Shown here: piece by piece, positions 24,261 through 37,321 of the stretch
Position numbering within the stretch: the first letter of the stretch is position 1
Layout: every line of letters begins with the position of its first letter
Made by a program: the position numbers and the translations under genes
Origin: Metaphire vulgaris
Taxonomy: Eukaryota; Annelida; Clitellata; Crassiclitellata; Megascolecidae
NCBI GenBank assembly: GCA_018105865.1
Contig: CM030856.1
Coordinates: 6,926,720 to 6,990,719 of the forward strand
Direction of reading: 5' to 3'
Length of the DNA: 64,000 nt
Notes under the pieces: model-generated
Databases searched by the model: none
The model's input: only the letters and a program-made list of their open reading frames with translations
What the model was told of the DNA's origin: nothing

Positions 24261-24563
24261 TCTTAGTTTTAGGATTGTTCTGTCTTCTGTTGGCAGCCTA
24301 TCCGTTATTGTCGATTAGTAAGCCTACACGCGAACGATGAAAGAGTTGATTGAGTTTGTAGCATCGGTTTCCCAATTGTTTCCTCAATTATTGTTTGGTA
24401 GAACTGGTGAGTAATAATCCAGTTTTTACGATATTTTGTCTGGTGAGTTTGTTTAGGCGAATTATGTGGATGAACTTTTGACACTTAAGAAATTAATCAG
24501 GGTAAAGCGAATTTTAAGTATATGGCTAAATACAGTTACGATTAGATTAGAGGCTTTTGAAAT

Positions 24564-24886
24564 GTGGATTTGGAGATAATGCTAAAAGTAAAATACACAG
24601 AGCATAAGACAAACGAGGAAGTCATGAAGGAGATAGAAGAAGAAAGAAGCCTGATAGATACAATCCGGAAAAGGCAGAGAAATTGGATGGGACATGTCCT
24701 CTGGCATGACTCTTTACTAAGAACAATAATCGAAGGAAAATGGAGGGAAAGAGAGTGAGAGGTAGACCGAGAAAGATGATGTTGGAGTGGATGATGAATA
24801 AAGGATATCAGGAACTCAAAGAAGAAACAAGCAATTGATCGGAGTGGGCAAACTGGATACCTGGACCTGTCGAAAGACAGAAACAC

Positions 24887-24888
<2 letters not shown>
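24564..24888 (+). pseudogene. LINE ORF2 C-terminal remnant
   Basis: The plus strand encodes LKVKYTEHKTNEEVMKEI, then LIDTIRKRQRNWMGHVLWHD, then, after a one-base shift, RVRGRPRKMMLEW. This is the C-terminal signature of a non-LTR retrotransposon. It ends at the (GAT)n tract, which is probably its tail. The minus-strand copy at 13.5-14.0 kb is related. Confidence 0.75.
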
Positions 24889-24935
<47 letters not shown>

Positions 24936-24943
24936 GGTGGTGG

Positions 24944-25013
<70 letters not shown>

Positions 25014-25027
25014 GATGATGGTGGTGG

Positions 25028-25092
<65 letters not shown>
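24889..25092. repeat. (GAT)n/(GGT)n microsatellite
   Basis: About 200 bp of GAT units with GGT blocks; the tail of the preceding LINE that later expanded. Confidence 0.95.
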
Positions 25093-26200
25093 GCTAAATA
25101 CAGTATAAGACTACATTATAGAAATGTTTACTATGGTAAGTTGCTAAGCCTTTAGTTTTAAGATGTTTCGGCTTTAGAACGTTTCACCACAGCCACAGTT
25201 ATGCTGGAAACTGATGTACATGTCGAAAAAGCCTGATTTTATTCAGGTCCATTGTTATAAGACACTATTAGTAGAAAGATAATTGAATCACCTGGTTTAG
25301 TATTTTGATTCTTGTATCCAGTGTGTATCGTACATGCCAGGGCGAAAAGTCACGAACGCGAAATGTCATGATGATTAAAAAGTCCTGTTATCATACTTCA
25401 TTTTTTAAAAAAATTGAAAAAGTTTCTGAATACTGTACGAAACTTTAATTTTGACATTAGAAAGATGACAAGATGACGGGAGGGGGCAGTTAGCGCGTCG
25501 TGACGTCATATTTGAGGGGGTCTGAGTTTTTGTGACGACGTGTGACGAGGGGAGGGGTAAAAAAACTGCCAAAATCGCGTGACGTCATTTATGGATGACC
25601 CCGAAGATAATCTTTACGTCAAATTACTGAAAAACACGCATTTCTGTCTGAAAATTATCTTCGTATTATCCGTACCAGTGGTTGGCCTGAGTACGGATCT
25701 ACCTTTACCTTTTCCTGGGGTGGGAGTGAGGTTGGGGGCTAAGGTTCGCGGGAAAGCGTTTCGGCTCTAAATTACACTTTCAGTTGGCAGCTCCCAAGTG
25801 AACAAAAATGCCCGACTGTGAGATCCGTGTGTGAGGTTCACAGAAGATATGGTTTCAAGGCAACAGCCTCCGATGTTCCGGCCTTCCAGGACCCTCCAAA
25901 CTCTCAAGTGTCTTTCGAGTTGGCTGATAAAATCAGAAGAAGAAAAAAAACCGTGCAATCGACCGGACGAAAAAGACAGCACGAGAGCTTTGAAGTGGAG
26001 AATTTAGTGAGCGATGACAAAGCGAAAATCAGTGCAATAGTAGTGCCTGCTCTGTGAATCGAATGGGCCTAGAGTACCTGATGAAATGCAGTCAAAAGTG
26101 CCAACGAATACCGTAGGTTCTCTGTCATTTCCTGGACCGTCATTTCCTGGACCGTCATTATAAATGGTCTGGTTCGATCATAACTCTCATTGGCGTAGAT
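25093..26200. other. No gene recognised
   Basis: An open frame at 25818-26057 on the plus strand (79 codons, K/R-rich) has no recognisable domain. At 25470-25600 GTGACGTCA repeats suggest an old DNA-transposon remnant. Confidence 0.3.
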
Positions 26201-26207
26201 GGCGTTA

Positions 26208-26330
26208 TTACATCAATCAATCGATCAATAAATCAATCAATCGATCAGTCAATCAATAAACTTCTATGACGCCACCATCATAATGTCCAGGGCATCAGCC
26301 GATGACGTACCATTAGTCTGAATGATTCCG
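26208..26330 (-). mobile_element. Retroelement 3' stub with (AATC)n tail
   Basis: (AATC)n-type units at 26212-26258 are followed by AAACTTCTATGACGCCACC and CATCAGCCGATG. The same stub with another tail is at 58262-58400 (minus) and 59718-59785 (plus). Confidence 0.55.
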
Positions 26331-26828
26331 TTGAACTATTAAGTAACGCGCTGGTTTATATAATTATAATGAAGGAATTATTGACTGCTTTCGATTGGCA
26401 GGAAGAAGTAATCCAAGGTCGACAGCTGGGTCGCAGACAGCTCTTGTTCTGCTCTATCAGACAAGAGCTCCTGTTCTAGGAAAACTATTCACTTTTAGGC
26501 AGCTATAGGTTCTGGCAATAATACCACGATACTGTAATCCAGATATATGATGGCGGACTAAACCCTATGGTAACCTGCGGTTTATGGAGGGAATGTGTTC
26601 TGACGACGGGTCTTTCAGAGCAGCGGAATCACTTCGTCGGAACTATTGGAGTGTCTAGTAGCACTGTTGCAACGACACCGCGCCTTTGTCTAATTCCTTA
26701 CTCGGAAACATTCAGTCGAATATGTCTATTAACCCATGGATGCCAAGACGCTGGTATAATAAATTTAATAATTGCCAGAATATACCATAGCTTTAATTGC
26801 TGCTTCTGCTACCGATACAACAAAAATA

Positions 26829-26861
26829 CTACTACTACTACTACTACTACTGCTGCTGCTG

Positions 26862-26926
<65 letters not shown>

Positions 26927-26955
26927 GCTGCTGCTGCTGATGCTGATGCTGATGC
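26829..26955. repeat. (CTA)n/(CTG)n microsatellite
   Basis: Mostly CTA units with CTG and GATGCT variants. Confidence 0.95.
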
Positions 26956-27031
26956 TTATGCTGGCAGTTTAATATTGTAACTAGTACTACTACTACCACC
27001 GCCACTGACACTGTTATATTATTGCTGTTAA

Positions 27032-27034
<3 letters not shown>

Positions 27035-27129
<95 letters not shown>
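27035..27129. repeat. (AAT)n microsatellite
   Basis: About 31 AAT units. Confidence 0.95.
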
Positions 27130-27425
27130 GTCTGCACATGTGTATTGGTATTTTTGATAGCACCTGATAAAATCCCTGAAGTTGTCAATCGATGGATGGT
27201 GGCCACGGGCAAAGGACCATTGAGTCTGAGTTGGAACAGCGAGGCAGACCATAGGGAGGGAAAACGAAAGGAAATACACATAGATAGGATTCGGTCAAGT
27301 TTTTAAAGTACGCAGAAAACTAGATGTGATCTTTCAGAGGAAGAGAATTCAAGGTTATTAACATCGTTTCTCTATTGCCGGTGATTTCTCATCTTTCACT
27401 CTTTCAATCGGCAATCTTACCGATA

Positions 27426-27599
<174 letters not shown>

Positions 27600-27660
27600 A
27601 GAGGTTTAGAGTGGTTCTGTAGGGTCTGCCTTGTGTGAGAACCACTGTTGCTTACCAATC
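27600..27660 (-). mobile_element. LINE 3' end, family L (minus)
   Basis: GTTTAGAGTGGTTCTGTAGG and TGAGAACCACTGTTG match the copies at 57213-57256, 61990-62046 and 63560-63620. In the 62-kb copy the same stub follows a reverse-transcriptase C-terminus. Confidence 0.7.
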
Positions 27661-28146
27661 TCTCGTATGGGTCCTTGAATTTTAAGTCTTTCTTACATTT
27701 TTTAAAGAAGTTTCTAGCCCTGGAACACACCATGTTTTTTCACTGCCTCACATTTTATTTTACTCGTTTTTGTTTGACTTAGGAAGGGAGTTATTTTCTG
27801 TTTTTCTTTCCGCAGGCTGCAGGAATAAAAGAGGGAATCAATCACTGATATTTTCAATTTTCCGCAAACAGTACACGATGGGCCTGGATTTATCGAGACA
27901 AACCGAAATTTTACGACCAATCATCTACACCAAATATACCGTTTAAAGGTCATTAAAGACTGATTAGGTCACGTGATTAAGTGACGGATGAGGCTGACAT
28001 CTGTCGACAGAGGACAGAATTGATCGTCAACCACCGTCATGCGCCAGTTTGCGCTCAATTGCTACGTACAACTGCTATCTCGATGGCGGTCGATTCTATG
28101 GACATAGCAATTTGCTACAAGCGACTGCTATGCTATAGACGCTGAG

Positions 28147-28276
28147 ATGTGCAAACGTCTATTAGAAAGTCCGCCACTCTATCGGAATATGAACTCCGTC
28201 TTCCTTCTGATCGTCCTGTGCTGGCCGCTGGCGTCTTTTGTGGTGGCCGCCGTAACGAAAAATCCTGCCGTCCAAA
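28147..28276 (+). CDS. FGFR-like: FGF-receptor-like gene, exon 1 (signal peptide)
   Basis: The frame starts at ATG 28147; a second ATG at 28189 gives a textbook signal peptide, MNSVFLLIVLCWPLASFVVA, so translation may begin at either. The exon ends at a strong donor (AAA|GTAAGT) with one base left over (phase 1), which fits the phase-1 acceptor at 41741 and restores an open frame. The exon delivers the product to the secretory pathway. Nothing upstream resembles a coding exon; 5' leader exons may exist. The assignment rests on the joined set of four exons: signal peptide, Ig domain, acid box. Confidence 0.65.
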
Positions 28277-28348
28277 GTAAGTGTACGGTACACAGCAAAT
28301 TTTTTTCTTATACGAACGTGGGGTTTCCAGACCGCAGATAAATCGGGG

Positions 28349-28519
28349 CAGGGATATTTATAGGATTGCAAATTTGGGGGCGTCGACCTGAAATTGGGGG
28401 TGTCCGGAGCTAATTAGTATGCATTTTGAATCCATGCTATTGTCACATCAAATTTAAGGGGGGTGTCGACCTCAAATTGGCGGGTGTTAGGGGTGTGTGT
28501 GTGTGTAAAAATATCCCTG
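28349..28519. mobile_element. hAT MITE, family I (CAGGGATATTT ends)
   Basis: CAGGGATATTTATAGG to AAAAATATCCCTG, with perfect AATCGGGG duplications (28341-28348, 28520-28527). It lies 72 bp after the exon 1 donor. A sister copy is at 40722-40906; a fragment is at 31705-31740. Confidence 0.92.
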
Positions 28520-29430
28520 AATCGGGGATTTGATTTATAACGCCCCTTTGCCTGTCCGGGAGTTACTAGATTTTCTTGTCAAAGAAAGTCCTCCGCGTTT
28601 AGAAATCAGCGAAATGCACTTTTTCTGGAAATTTCTTACCAGTAATTATATCATTAGCAAGGCACTGCTGACTGACCTACGCACCTAGAGTAATTATTTC
28701 ACTTGGATGAAAGGCGATTAGTATCATAAATCGATTCACATTTTATCCACGACAAACCTACAGAAGATGTTAGGTTTTAGAAATTTTCATTGTTTCATTT
28801 CTAATTTTTGAATATTTATTTTTATTATTTTATATTTTTATATTTAAATTTTACCCATAAGTCCATAGGCGGATTTAGAGTTTAATATTTTGGTATAGGC
28901 TAGCATGGGGGTCTGGGGTGCCATCCAGCACTCGTGCCATCCAGCAAGCGACAGACCTGATGTTGATGGAAAAAACATTTTTTTGATTTGGTGGGATTAG
29001 TTGGGTAGGCTTAAACCTACCCGAGCCTTTAATAAAATCCGCCTATGATTAAGTCCCTCGGAAACGAAGTACTGAGGATAAATATATACATATATATATA
29101 TATACATACATACATACATGCATACATACAGTGTGTGTATATATACACACAGTGTATATGCCCTCAATAGGTAGTAATTAGTTCCGAATGTCAGTTTCAT
29201 ATGGGCGGTTACTGTGGGTGCCACGTGTAACGATTGTAATCACAGTGATGATGCTGCAAATTTTAGGAATGATGTTTGTCGCTTATACTCTGATTATTCC
29301 AGTGATTTTGTAACACTTTACTGTCCATTGGGCTATTCGTGTGTTGTAGACTGTCAAGCCTAAACGGCGAGGGGCAATTAGGCCTACTTTATTGCAATCT
29401 GACAAAAGATAGATCAATCATTATGCAATT
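28520..29430. other. Intron 1 sequence, no gene recognised
   Basis: An AT-rich stretch with a degraded hAT-like remnant around 28860-29048 (CATAGGCGGATTTAGAG mirrored by AAATCCGCCTATG). Confidence 0.5.
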
Positions 29431-29433
29431 ATG

Positions 29434-29435
<2 letters not shown>

Positions 29436-29509
<74 letters not shown>
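29436..29509. repeat. (TA)n microsatellite
   Basis: About 37 TA units. The adjoining 29520-29640 holds two AAAAAGGTCGTC-type modules without element ends. Confidence 0.95.
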
Positions 29510-29512
<3 letters not shown>

Positions 29513-30016
29513 GGTCCGATATATGAGAAGAGAAAAAGGTCGTCGATTATAATTTGAAAATTGCCCCTTGTAAAATGTCCCTGCCTTCACTGAAAATCTA
29601 TGACAAGCAAAAAAGAGGTCGTCTCTTGAAAAGCCATTTGTTAATTTGAAAATGGCCCTGTATATATAAAGAATATATTTAAAATCTCCCCCACTGGTAA
29701 AATGTTCCACAGCGCATTGTCCTTCACTGTTTCGGGCTTTACACGATCCATTCTGACCTGATTATTTAACTGTACTTGTACGGAGATCGAGGATCGAGAG
29801 GAGATCGGTTGAAAGTCGGAGAGTGCAGTTGTTGGTCCCTCCCCGTCCAAGACCCCTAAGTTTGTTAAAGATCATTCGATGGGCCTGGGAACTCTCTTCC
29901 AGCCAGTCCTCAGCCTTTTCATTAGAAATTTGAAGACACATTTATTTAATATTGGCCCTGGCCTATATAAATTGTCAATAAATAAAAATAAATAAATAAA
30001 TAAATATATATATAAT

Positions 30017-30088
30017 GAGAGAGAGAGAGAGAGAGAGAGACGGAGAGAGAGAGAGAATAAGGGAGACAGAGACAGAGACAGAGATAGA
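30017..30088. repeat. (GA)n/(GACA)n microsatellite
   Basis: GA units with GGA and CAGA variants, preceded by (AAAT)n and (TA)n. Confidence 0.9.
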
Positions 30089-30941
30089 GTAATGATTTAG
30101 TTCCAGATTTTTTAAATATAAACAATGGCGTCAATCCCGTGAGGGTCCTTGGGTCCGGACCCTCACAAAAATGTGGTTGTGAGGGTCCATTAGGCATCGG
30201 ACCCTCAAAAAAATCTGAAAAAATCTATATTGTACCATTGAACGGTTATTTAATAAATTGTTGCGTTGGGTAGATAATATATATAGCCTAATCAGCAAAT
30301 GGTATAATGGAACATTAATAAGTAATAAGAACCATGTTAAAAGAGTACAAGGTGCTCTCCTCCAGCATAGCACGAGATGGTACAATACTACAATAGGTGG
30401 ACACTAAGAATTTTACTACAGATTGACGCGCTCTGAATATAAAAATACTATACTTTATGCATCACGTAGAGACAGTATAATCTAGCAATACAGGTATTGT
30501 ATGTTCGTGCAATGAGAATGTACAATTGGCCTATTACTGTACATGCGGTACATAGCCCAGTTTGCTTTCAATAACGCGATTTATGTGCTTCCCTGGGGAG
30601 ACACGCGGCCTTATCTTAGCGCGGTGAATTATTTCTGATTTCGACCGGTGTAATTGAAATCCCGGATTTTAGGAGCGGAGCGAATGTGCATGGCAATGAA
30701 AACCAACACATGACATGTACAGCATCGCCATAATGTATTATAAAGAGACTGGACCTTGCATTTGCTTTAATGACAGTACAGTAGTAGCCTACTTCGTTAT
30801 AACGTACATAACGGGTCTGTAAAATGCAAATTCCACTGTTTTTTATTTCATTCGAGATTTTTAAATGTGTCTGTAAAAATTGGGGAAAGCCAACACACTG
30901 TATACAAGTATACGCATTTATACATTTAGAGTAATATGATA

Positions 30942-31022
30942 CTGGGTGGCGCAAAAAACCGGACTAGTCACATTTAGGTTTGCATTTAATAGCCTATAGT
31001 CCGGTTTTTTTGTGCCACCCTG
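30942..31022. mobile_element. 81-bp palindromic MITE, TA target
   Basis: CTGGGTGGCGCAAAAAACCG and, inverted, CAGGGTGGCACAAAAAAACC form almost the whole element; TA flanks both sides. The end sequence is typical of Tc1/mariner-type MITEs. Confidence 0.8.
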
Positions 31023-32004
31023 TACTATAATGTATATAATGATATATTCGCATATTCACTGCTGTTGTACACTTGTACGTTTTCTGTATCGTTGCTACGG
31101 ATAGCAACTGCACACACTGTGCAGTAGTCAATGGCTTCGAGTGAACGATAACGACTCGGAGAGCTTTCTGCGTGAGGCTGCAGACTGTCTTATCACGGTT
31201 TCCAGTCGAATACAAAGAATGCATCCGATAACTATTCCCACTCGATTCCCGCGCAGTCCCGACGATTAGCCAAACATTCGAGCAATTCAAAGCCTATAGA
31301 CGGATCAAACGCATAGCGTCTGTTCGCATTTTTCGGTTTTGTTTCTAGTTGTTTGTTTGTTTGCGTGCGTTTGTCTGTCTGTCTGGCCATATCCTCTACC
31401 CCCTCTCTGACCTGTATATGCCCTCGTGCCCGGCGCATTGATTTATGCTATCGTGTCGAATTGGTTTGACTTAGGAGCTGATCCGGACGGACCGGAGACC
31501 GTAGTTACCTGTTCCGCTGCCCCGTTTTTCGTGATTGCATAATCGAGCCGCGATTTATGAGTTGTTGTAATGAAGTTTTGCGTCCATGGGCTGTTCGAAG
31601 TCCTTCGGGTCGCCACTAACGAGATTACGTCTTTCCGACTTTCCATTATCTGCAGTTACCGGCGCAGCGGAAGTTAATGAATGATACCGTGTCGGCTGTG
31701 TCCAGGGATATATAATATTTTACACCCCCTAACACCCCAACTCCCCCAGTACGAATGCATGGAACCGGGTGTACAGAAAACTGAGCAACTGACATTTTTG
31801 ATTGTTGGCTGCAATTGCACAATTTCGGCAGAAAATAAGTATCCAAGAAATACCCGAGTTTCTAAGAAACGAATATTAAAGAAATGAATTGAGTCTAATA
31901 GTTGTTGCACCTAAAGAAACAGATACATTATTAGTGCCGAGAATGGATGGATGGATGGATGGATTTGTTCCAGTTGCCGGGATGGGGTTTAGCCATCCGC
32001 CCAC

Positions 32005-32162
32005 CAGTGGCGGCTCCACATAGGGGTCCGGGGGGCCCACGCCCCATTGAATGCCTGGACCCTATACTTACTACTACATACCTATCAACAAATGGTTGAC
32101 CCCCATACTCAGAAGTTGCCACTCCAACGCCCCCTACTTGCCAAAGCCTGGAGCCGCCACTG
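32005..32162. mobile_element. hAT MITE, family B
   Basis: CAGTGGCGGCTCCACA to CTGGAGCCGCCACTG. No target duplication is left, so it is old or rearranged. Confidence 0.8.
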
Positions 32163-32781
32163 CTTCAGACCCACTCTATCAAATGGCCTGTGGTCGATTA
32201 AAAAAATAGCTGGAGGGAGGACGAACCACCCACACAAAAATTTGACCTATAGTAAGGGTCAGCCCGGAGCAGTGGATGTTATAAACTTTAAATCCGTTAC
32301 CTCCCGTAAAATCGCCAGTGCTGTATAATAGACCTAATTGGAATTTCCCATAACTAACGCGCAGTCTTTGCTTTCAATCGCCGAAACGGTTTATCTGTAT
32401 ATTTTTAAAAATTGACACGAACGCTATACAATAATTCTTTGTTTGGGCGTAATATTGATGTTGAACGTCATGTCTGTTTAGCTCCAATGGTCCACTTCAC
32501 AGCATCTGTCATATTTCATGCCTACGATTGGGCGGGGTGAGCTCGTTTCAAGACAAAACTTCTGTCTGGCCCGTTTCATCCTTTGTGTTTGTTCGAGAGG
32601 TTGGGTGAAATATTATTGGTCCACGGCCAAACATCTATTCAAATACTTTCGAGATCCTAAGAGATAGTGCTCATCGTGGATGAATTTGGGGGCTTCTTCG
32701 GAAGAAAGGGGCAAGAGACCGAGGGCTGATAAAGAGCGGTAAGGGTAAAGGAAATCTGTATTCGTTGTAACGCTGGACGAC

Positions 32782-32783
<2 letters not shown>

Positions 32784-32825
<42 letters not shown>

Positions 32826-32827
32826 TG

Positions 32828-32905
<78 letters not shown>

Positions 32906-32915
32906 ATATATATAG

Positions 32916-32980
<65 letters not shown>
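32784..32980. repeat. (TA)n microsatellite
   Basis: Nearly 200 bp of TA with short GGTGTG and GGG interruptions. Confidence 0.95.
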
Positions 32981-32984
<4 letters not shown>

Positions 32985-33392
32985 CCCTGACAGACCGTGC
33001 GTGCGTTGTTTAACGGCTTATTCAGATATCGACGCTGTTTAGACTGCGCGACCCCTTGGGATCAGAACGTGGCGTCACCCGGAGGTTAGGTGAACTTTGA
33101 CCTCTGCCGTGTAAAGATGTGTTCTTGATTGAGCAATAAATCCCGACCGACGGGTGTCTCGTCTTCGGAAGGAGGTGAAGTTATCGGAGGGGGGATGCCA
33201 AGTGAGCCCGACGGCGATCAGGATCGATGGATGGACCGCGGTCCAGTTACGGCTTGGGCACATTTCGAAGGTGTCGATAGAAAGAGTATCTTCCAAGTCC
33301 CAAGTCAAGTCCTTTGACTCATCAGAGTGGCTCGACGCAGTAGGTCTAATGAGATGAACACGTAAACTAGGAAAGGGAAAGGGAGATGGGGA

Positions 33393-33395
<3 letters not shown>

Positions 33396-33482
<87 letters not shown>

Positions 33483-33488
33483 GAGAGA
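33396..33488. repeat. (GA)n-(CAGA)n microsatellite
   Basis: GA units lead into CAGA units. Confidence 0.95.
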
Positions 33489-33521
33489 AAGAAGGAAGGT
33501 GAAGTTTGGACTGCCCTAGAC

Positions 33522-33863
33522 CAGCGGTTGTCAGACTTTTTAGAATTTCTTGCGTGGTAGTAGTCCCTTAGAATTTTTTTGTATGACTCGCGGACCTTAT
33601 AAAATTTGAATTTTAAATTAACTATAATTAACATATAGGCAACTTGTTTTGTCAATCGATTAATTATTTAATCAGAAAATTGCAAATCTTAGTCATCAGA
33701 TCTAAACTCAAATGGAATCAGCACTCTTAGAGCCATCAGTGTGTTTTGTGTGCTGAGGTGTTGGTGAGATATATCTTGAGAAAGTAATTAATCCCTTTAC
33801 GGTCCCTCTGAAACCGCTTGGCGGTCCCCAATGAGACCGCGGACCCCAGTTTGAGAACCGCCG
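33522..33863. mobile_element. hAT element, family J (CAGCGGTTGTCAGAC/CAGTGGTTCTCAAAC ends)
   Basis: CAGCGGTTGTCAGAC to CAGTTTGAGAACCGCCG, with CCCTAGAC and ACCTAGAC flanking. These ends belong to a widespread hAT type. A partial copy of the right 190 bp lies at 34289-34482. Confidence 0.85.
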
Positions 33864-34288
33864 ACCTAGACGAAATTTTGAATGCATTCTTTGCCTCTGA
33901 CAGCTGTTGTCAGCAAAGCACTAGATTTAACTAGATTTATTTTCTAAAATTCCTAGCATGTCTTAAGCGACCATCAAACGAAAAACTTCGGCGAATGTCA
34001 AGATTTGTTTGAACCATTCATTATTAATCTCGAAGTTGTCACCCGAAGATTGCGGCGCGTGATGAAGTAAGACGCATTGATGATCGATAGCCGGACAGGA
34101 CTGTACTGTACTCCAGTTTCAATCGGAAAACTGTAATGTTCTTATATCGAAGAAACCTGTGCGAAAAAATTAGCATAGGCTCTTAGCTGAATGTACATGT
34201 AGTCGCAGTTGTTCAATTTATACGGCGCTTTGGTATTAGTGCACTAACTGATAAACGCTTTATTATAAAACTATTGTATTCAGGACTC

Positions 34289-34482
34289 AAATCTTAGTCA
34301 TCAAAATGGAATCAGCACTCTTAGAGATATCAGTGTGTTTTGTGTTCTGAGGTGCTGCTGAAATATCATGTGAAATTAATATCTTTACGGTCCCCCTGAA
34401 TTTGCCTGAAACCGCTTGTCTTAGTGGTTCTCAAACTGGGGTCCACGGTCCCATAGGGCCCTTGGAGTTTGAGAACCACTTA
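34289..34482. mobile_element. Partial copy of hAT family J
   Basis: It repeats the internal ATGGAATCAGCACTCTTAGA and GTGTGTTTTGTG blocks of the 33522 copy and ends GGAGTTTGAGAACCACTTACC. The left half is missing. Confidence 0.65.
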
Positions 34483-34843
34483 CCCTGGTGAACGTCTTTG
34501 TCCTTGGTCGCCCTTTTTGTGCGTTCCCGTCCATCTTTCCTTTAGTGCGGCACTTCTCTTAGCGGGTACACTTTTACTCTCAGTAATGTACCGGTACATA
34601 ACCTATCTGCCCACTTCTTTTGTCTAGTACGACTTGTGTTTATTAGGCCTTTCTTCTCTTCAGACCTCTTCCAGACCAGACAGTGTTAGAGAAGTGCTCT
34701 GCAAATCAAGAACTATTATAATGGACATGAGTTTTTTTTAAACGGACCCATGTTCGCGTAGGTTGTAATTTAGTAAGAAAACTCCTCGTTCTAAGACTAA
34801 GATGTGTAATGAAATTACAGAATTACAGATGACTACATCTCAT

Positions 34844-35088
34844 CAGTGACGGCTCCAGGATTTGGCTTGGCAAATGGGGGGGGGCGGCGTTGGGGTGGCA
34901 ACTTCTAGGCGTGGAGGCCCAACCATTTGTTGATAGGTATGTAGTAGTAACAATGACCTCTTAATGGAAACTCCTACCTAGATGTCCACGAGAACCGGTA
35001 GTAAGTATAGGGTCCCAACAGGGGACACTGATGGCCAGGCATTCAATAGGGGGGCACGGGTCCCCCTCCCCATGTGGAACCGCCACTG
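34844..35088. mobile_element. hAT MITE, family B, with internal insert
   Basis: CAGTGACGGCTCCAGG to GTGGAACCGCCACTG, with CATCTCAT and CATCTCGT flanking. About 65 bp at 34941-35003 has no counterpart in other family B copies. Confidence 0.85.
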
Positions 35089-35365
35089 CATCTCGTTAAT
35101 CGGATATCAACGAACTCCGTTCAAACAGAAGGAATGTTCTGGAACTGTTTGGCGCGCGCGGCGTAACTGCAAATGAGGCCCGCGTGCCGACTGCAGAATC
35201 GCAGAGGAACAAGTGTTAGAAGAGGCTGCTGCTGCTGCTGCTGCTTTATGCAGACGCCGTCCAAATGGCATCATAAAACCACCAGACGGTGAATTCGTTT
35301 CGAAGATCGAACGATGCCACCCTGTACACCAGCGGTACATTTTCGAGTATACAGCCCGGTTTAAA

Positions 35366-35515
35366 CCGGGGGCGTAGCCAGGAATTTATTGCGGGGTTAG
35401 AAATATTTAAGGTTGGAGTAGAAATCTTAACAATAAATCACATAAACCATATAGACCACATATAACCACATATAAATCACATTTATAACAACTTTACGGT
35501 AGACGGATTTTGGGC

Positions 35516-35594
<79 letters not shown>

Positions 35595-35640
35595 GGTAAT
35601 ATGCCGATATACCCCTCGCCCCCGTCGCTATACGCCCCTG
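35366..35640. mobile_element. hAT MITE, family A, with expanded (TA)n
   Basis: CGGGGGCGTAGCCAGG to GCTATACGCCCCTG, with perfect GTTTAAAC duplications. Its internal TATA motif has grown to a (TA)n of about 75 bp (35518-35593), which shows that some (TA)n tracts here arise from this family. Confidence 0.9.
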
Positions 35641-36006
35641 GTTTAAACCATGAAAGAGGTACGTTCGGGAACTTCGGGCGCCTTTTTATAACAGCTCCGT
35701 CCACTTTCTTTGTTGAACGACTGGTTGGATCGACACGCCCTACACAAGTCAAAAGAATTAATGTTTTTTGGGCAAAACAAAACATGTGCGTTTTTGCTTT
35801 ACAATAAAGAATGCACGGACGAGATTGGTGCCGTATAAGGTGTTGATAAATCAAATGGGATAGTTGCTATCAGTTGCAAGTTGATTTATTTCAAATTTAC
35901 TTTCAATATAAATATAGGCCGTGAAAAGTGAAACGGTGTTTTAGAACGAGGACGCTTTGTAAGGTTTACCGAAATCCTGATATGTATAGCAGTAAGCATT
36001 CGGCAT

Positions 36007-36184
36007 CAGAGGCGTAGCCAGGAATTTGATTTAGGGTATATAATGTGATTTTTTTTTGGGGGGTTATAAATCTTTAAAAAATTTGAACATCTTAAAAACA
36101 CATGAGAAATTTCAAGGTAATCTGATTTTTATTGGGGGTATATATATATACCGATATACCCCCACCCCTGTCCATACGCCCCTG
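36007..36184. mobile_element. hAT MITE, family A
   Basis: CAGAGGCGTAGCCAGG to CCATACGCCCCTG, flanked by TTCGGCAT and CTCGGCAT. Confidence 0.88.
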
Positions 36185-36441
36185 CTCGGCATTCAGTACG
36201 GAACATATTGTATGTTCGCATTTTCGATTTTGGGCTTTTTTTCCTGGTTCGTGAAAAGGCAGGTTTATTGCAACCAAATGACATCGGAGTTGACAATTTG
36301 TTAGCATATCCACATTCATATGAACGAGCAAGAAGAGCGGTTAGGTCCTGGCGTTTAGAAAATAGCGTCGATTAATGATAAGAAAATGATGTAATCATCA
36401 TACACCCCATGTTTTAGCAAAGTGTGCGGTCGTACCTTCTA

Positions 36442-36780
36442 ACCAGTGGCGCACCAGAGGTTGGGGCGAAAAGGGCTATCCGCCCCGGGCGGCACAAGTA
36501 GGGGCGGCAACTATTTGTGTGGCCATAGCTTTTTATTGATTGATTTATTTTGATTATTTTATCTAAGAATTTTTATCACGTTTACTAACGAGCAAATCAG
36601 AACAAAGAAGGGTTGGCATTGGGGATGGGGGAGGGGTAGGGGCGGGGGTTACGGCACCTATGAAAACGCCCCGGACGCCAAAATGCCAAGTATATATGCC
36701 ACTCAGTGGCTTAGTGTGTATGGGGGGGCATAGGCGGTCGCTCTGGGGCAAAATTCTTAGGGGGCGCAATATTTCAAGTG
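36442..36780. mobile_element. hAT-like fragments
   Basis: CAGTGGCGCACCAGAGG at 36445 and GCATAGGCGGTCGCTCTGG at 36729 look like hAT left ends without partners. Confidence 0.35.
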
Positions 36781-37321
36781 AAAACTAACAATCCAAGTGA
36801 TTATTTATATATAATAAATCATAAAACGGGCTGACATATATGTCATTCTCGAAGAATAATTGAAGAATTGTAAATAGTTTCACGGTTTCTTTTGGAATGT
36901 GGCCATAAATTAAATACGAGGACTTTCTTGCATGTCAAAATAATTTTGGGCACAGGCTAGCGGCTCAGTTCCTCTTATTTCACAATCTATAATGGCTGCT
37001 ATAGACTAGTAACGTAACTGTTTTAATGAAAGTTCTAGTCTTTCCACAGTAGGCACTTCTGTATGCAATGGTTTATATTCGGGCTTTCATAAACGCGAGA
37101 CGGGCTCATGGCAGATGAAGCCAAATTGCCGGAGAGAAGTTTCCGTCTATAGTTGCATGGCAGCTGAGCCCTGCACACGAACAGTAACGATGGAGCTGTG
37201 GTATCCAGGTTCGTCCAATAAACCGAAAGCTACGCACATCTGCAAGTGAAAACTTTGGAGTCGGACGCCTATTCTTAGGGTTTCCATGCGATGCAATCAA
37301 ATATTATTATTATTTCGAATG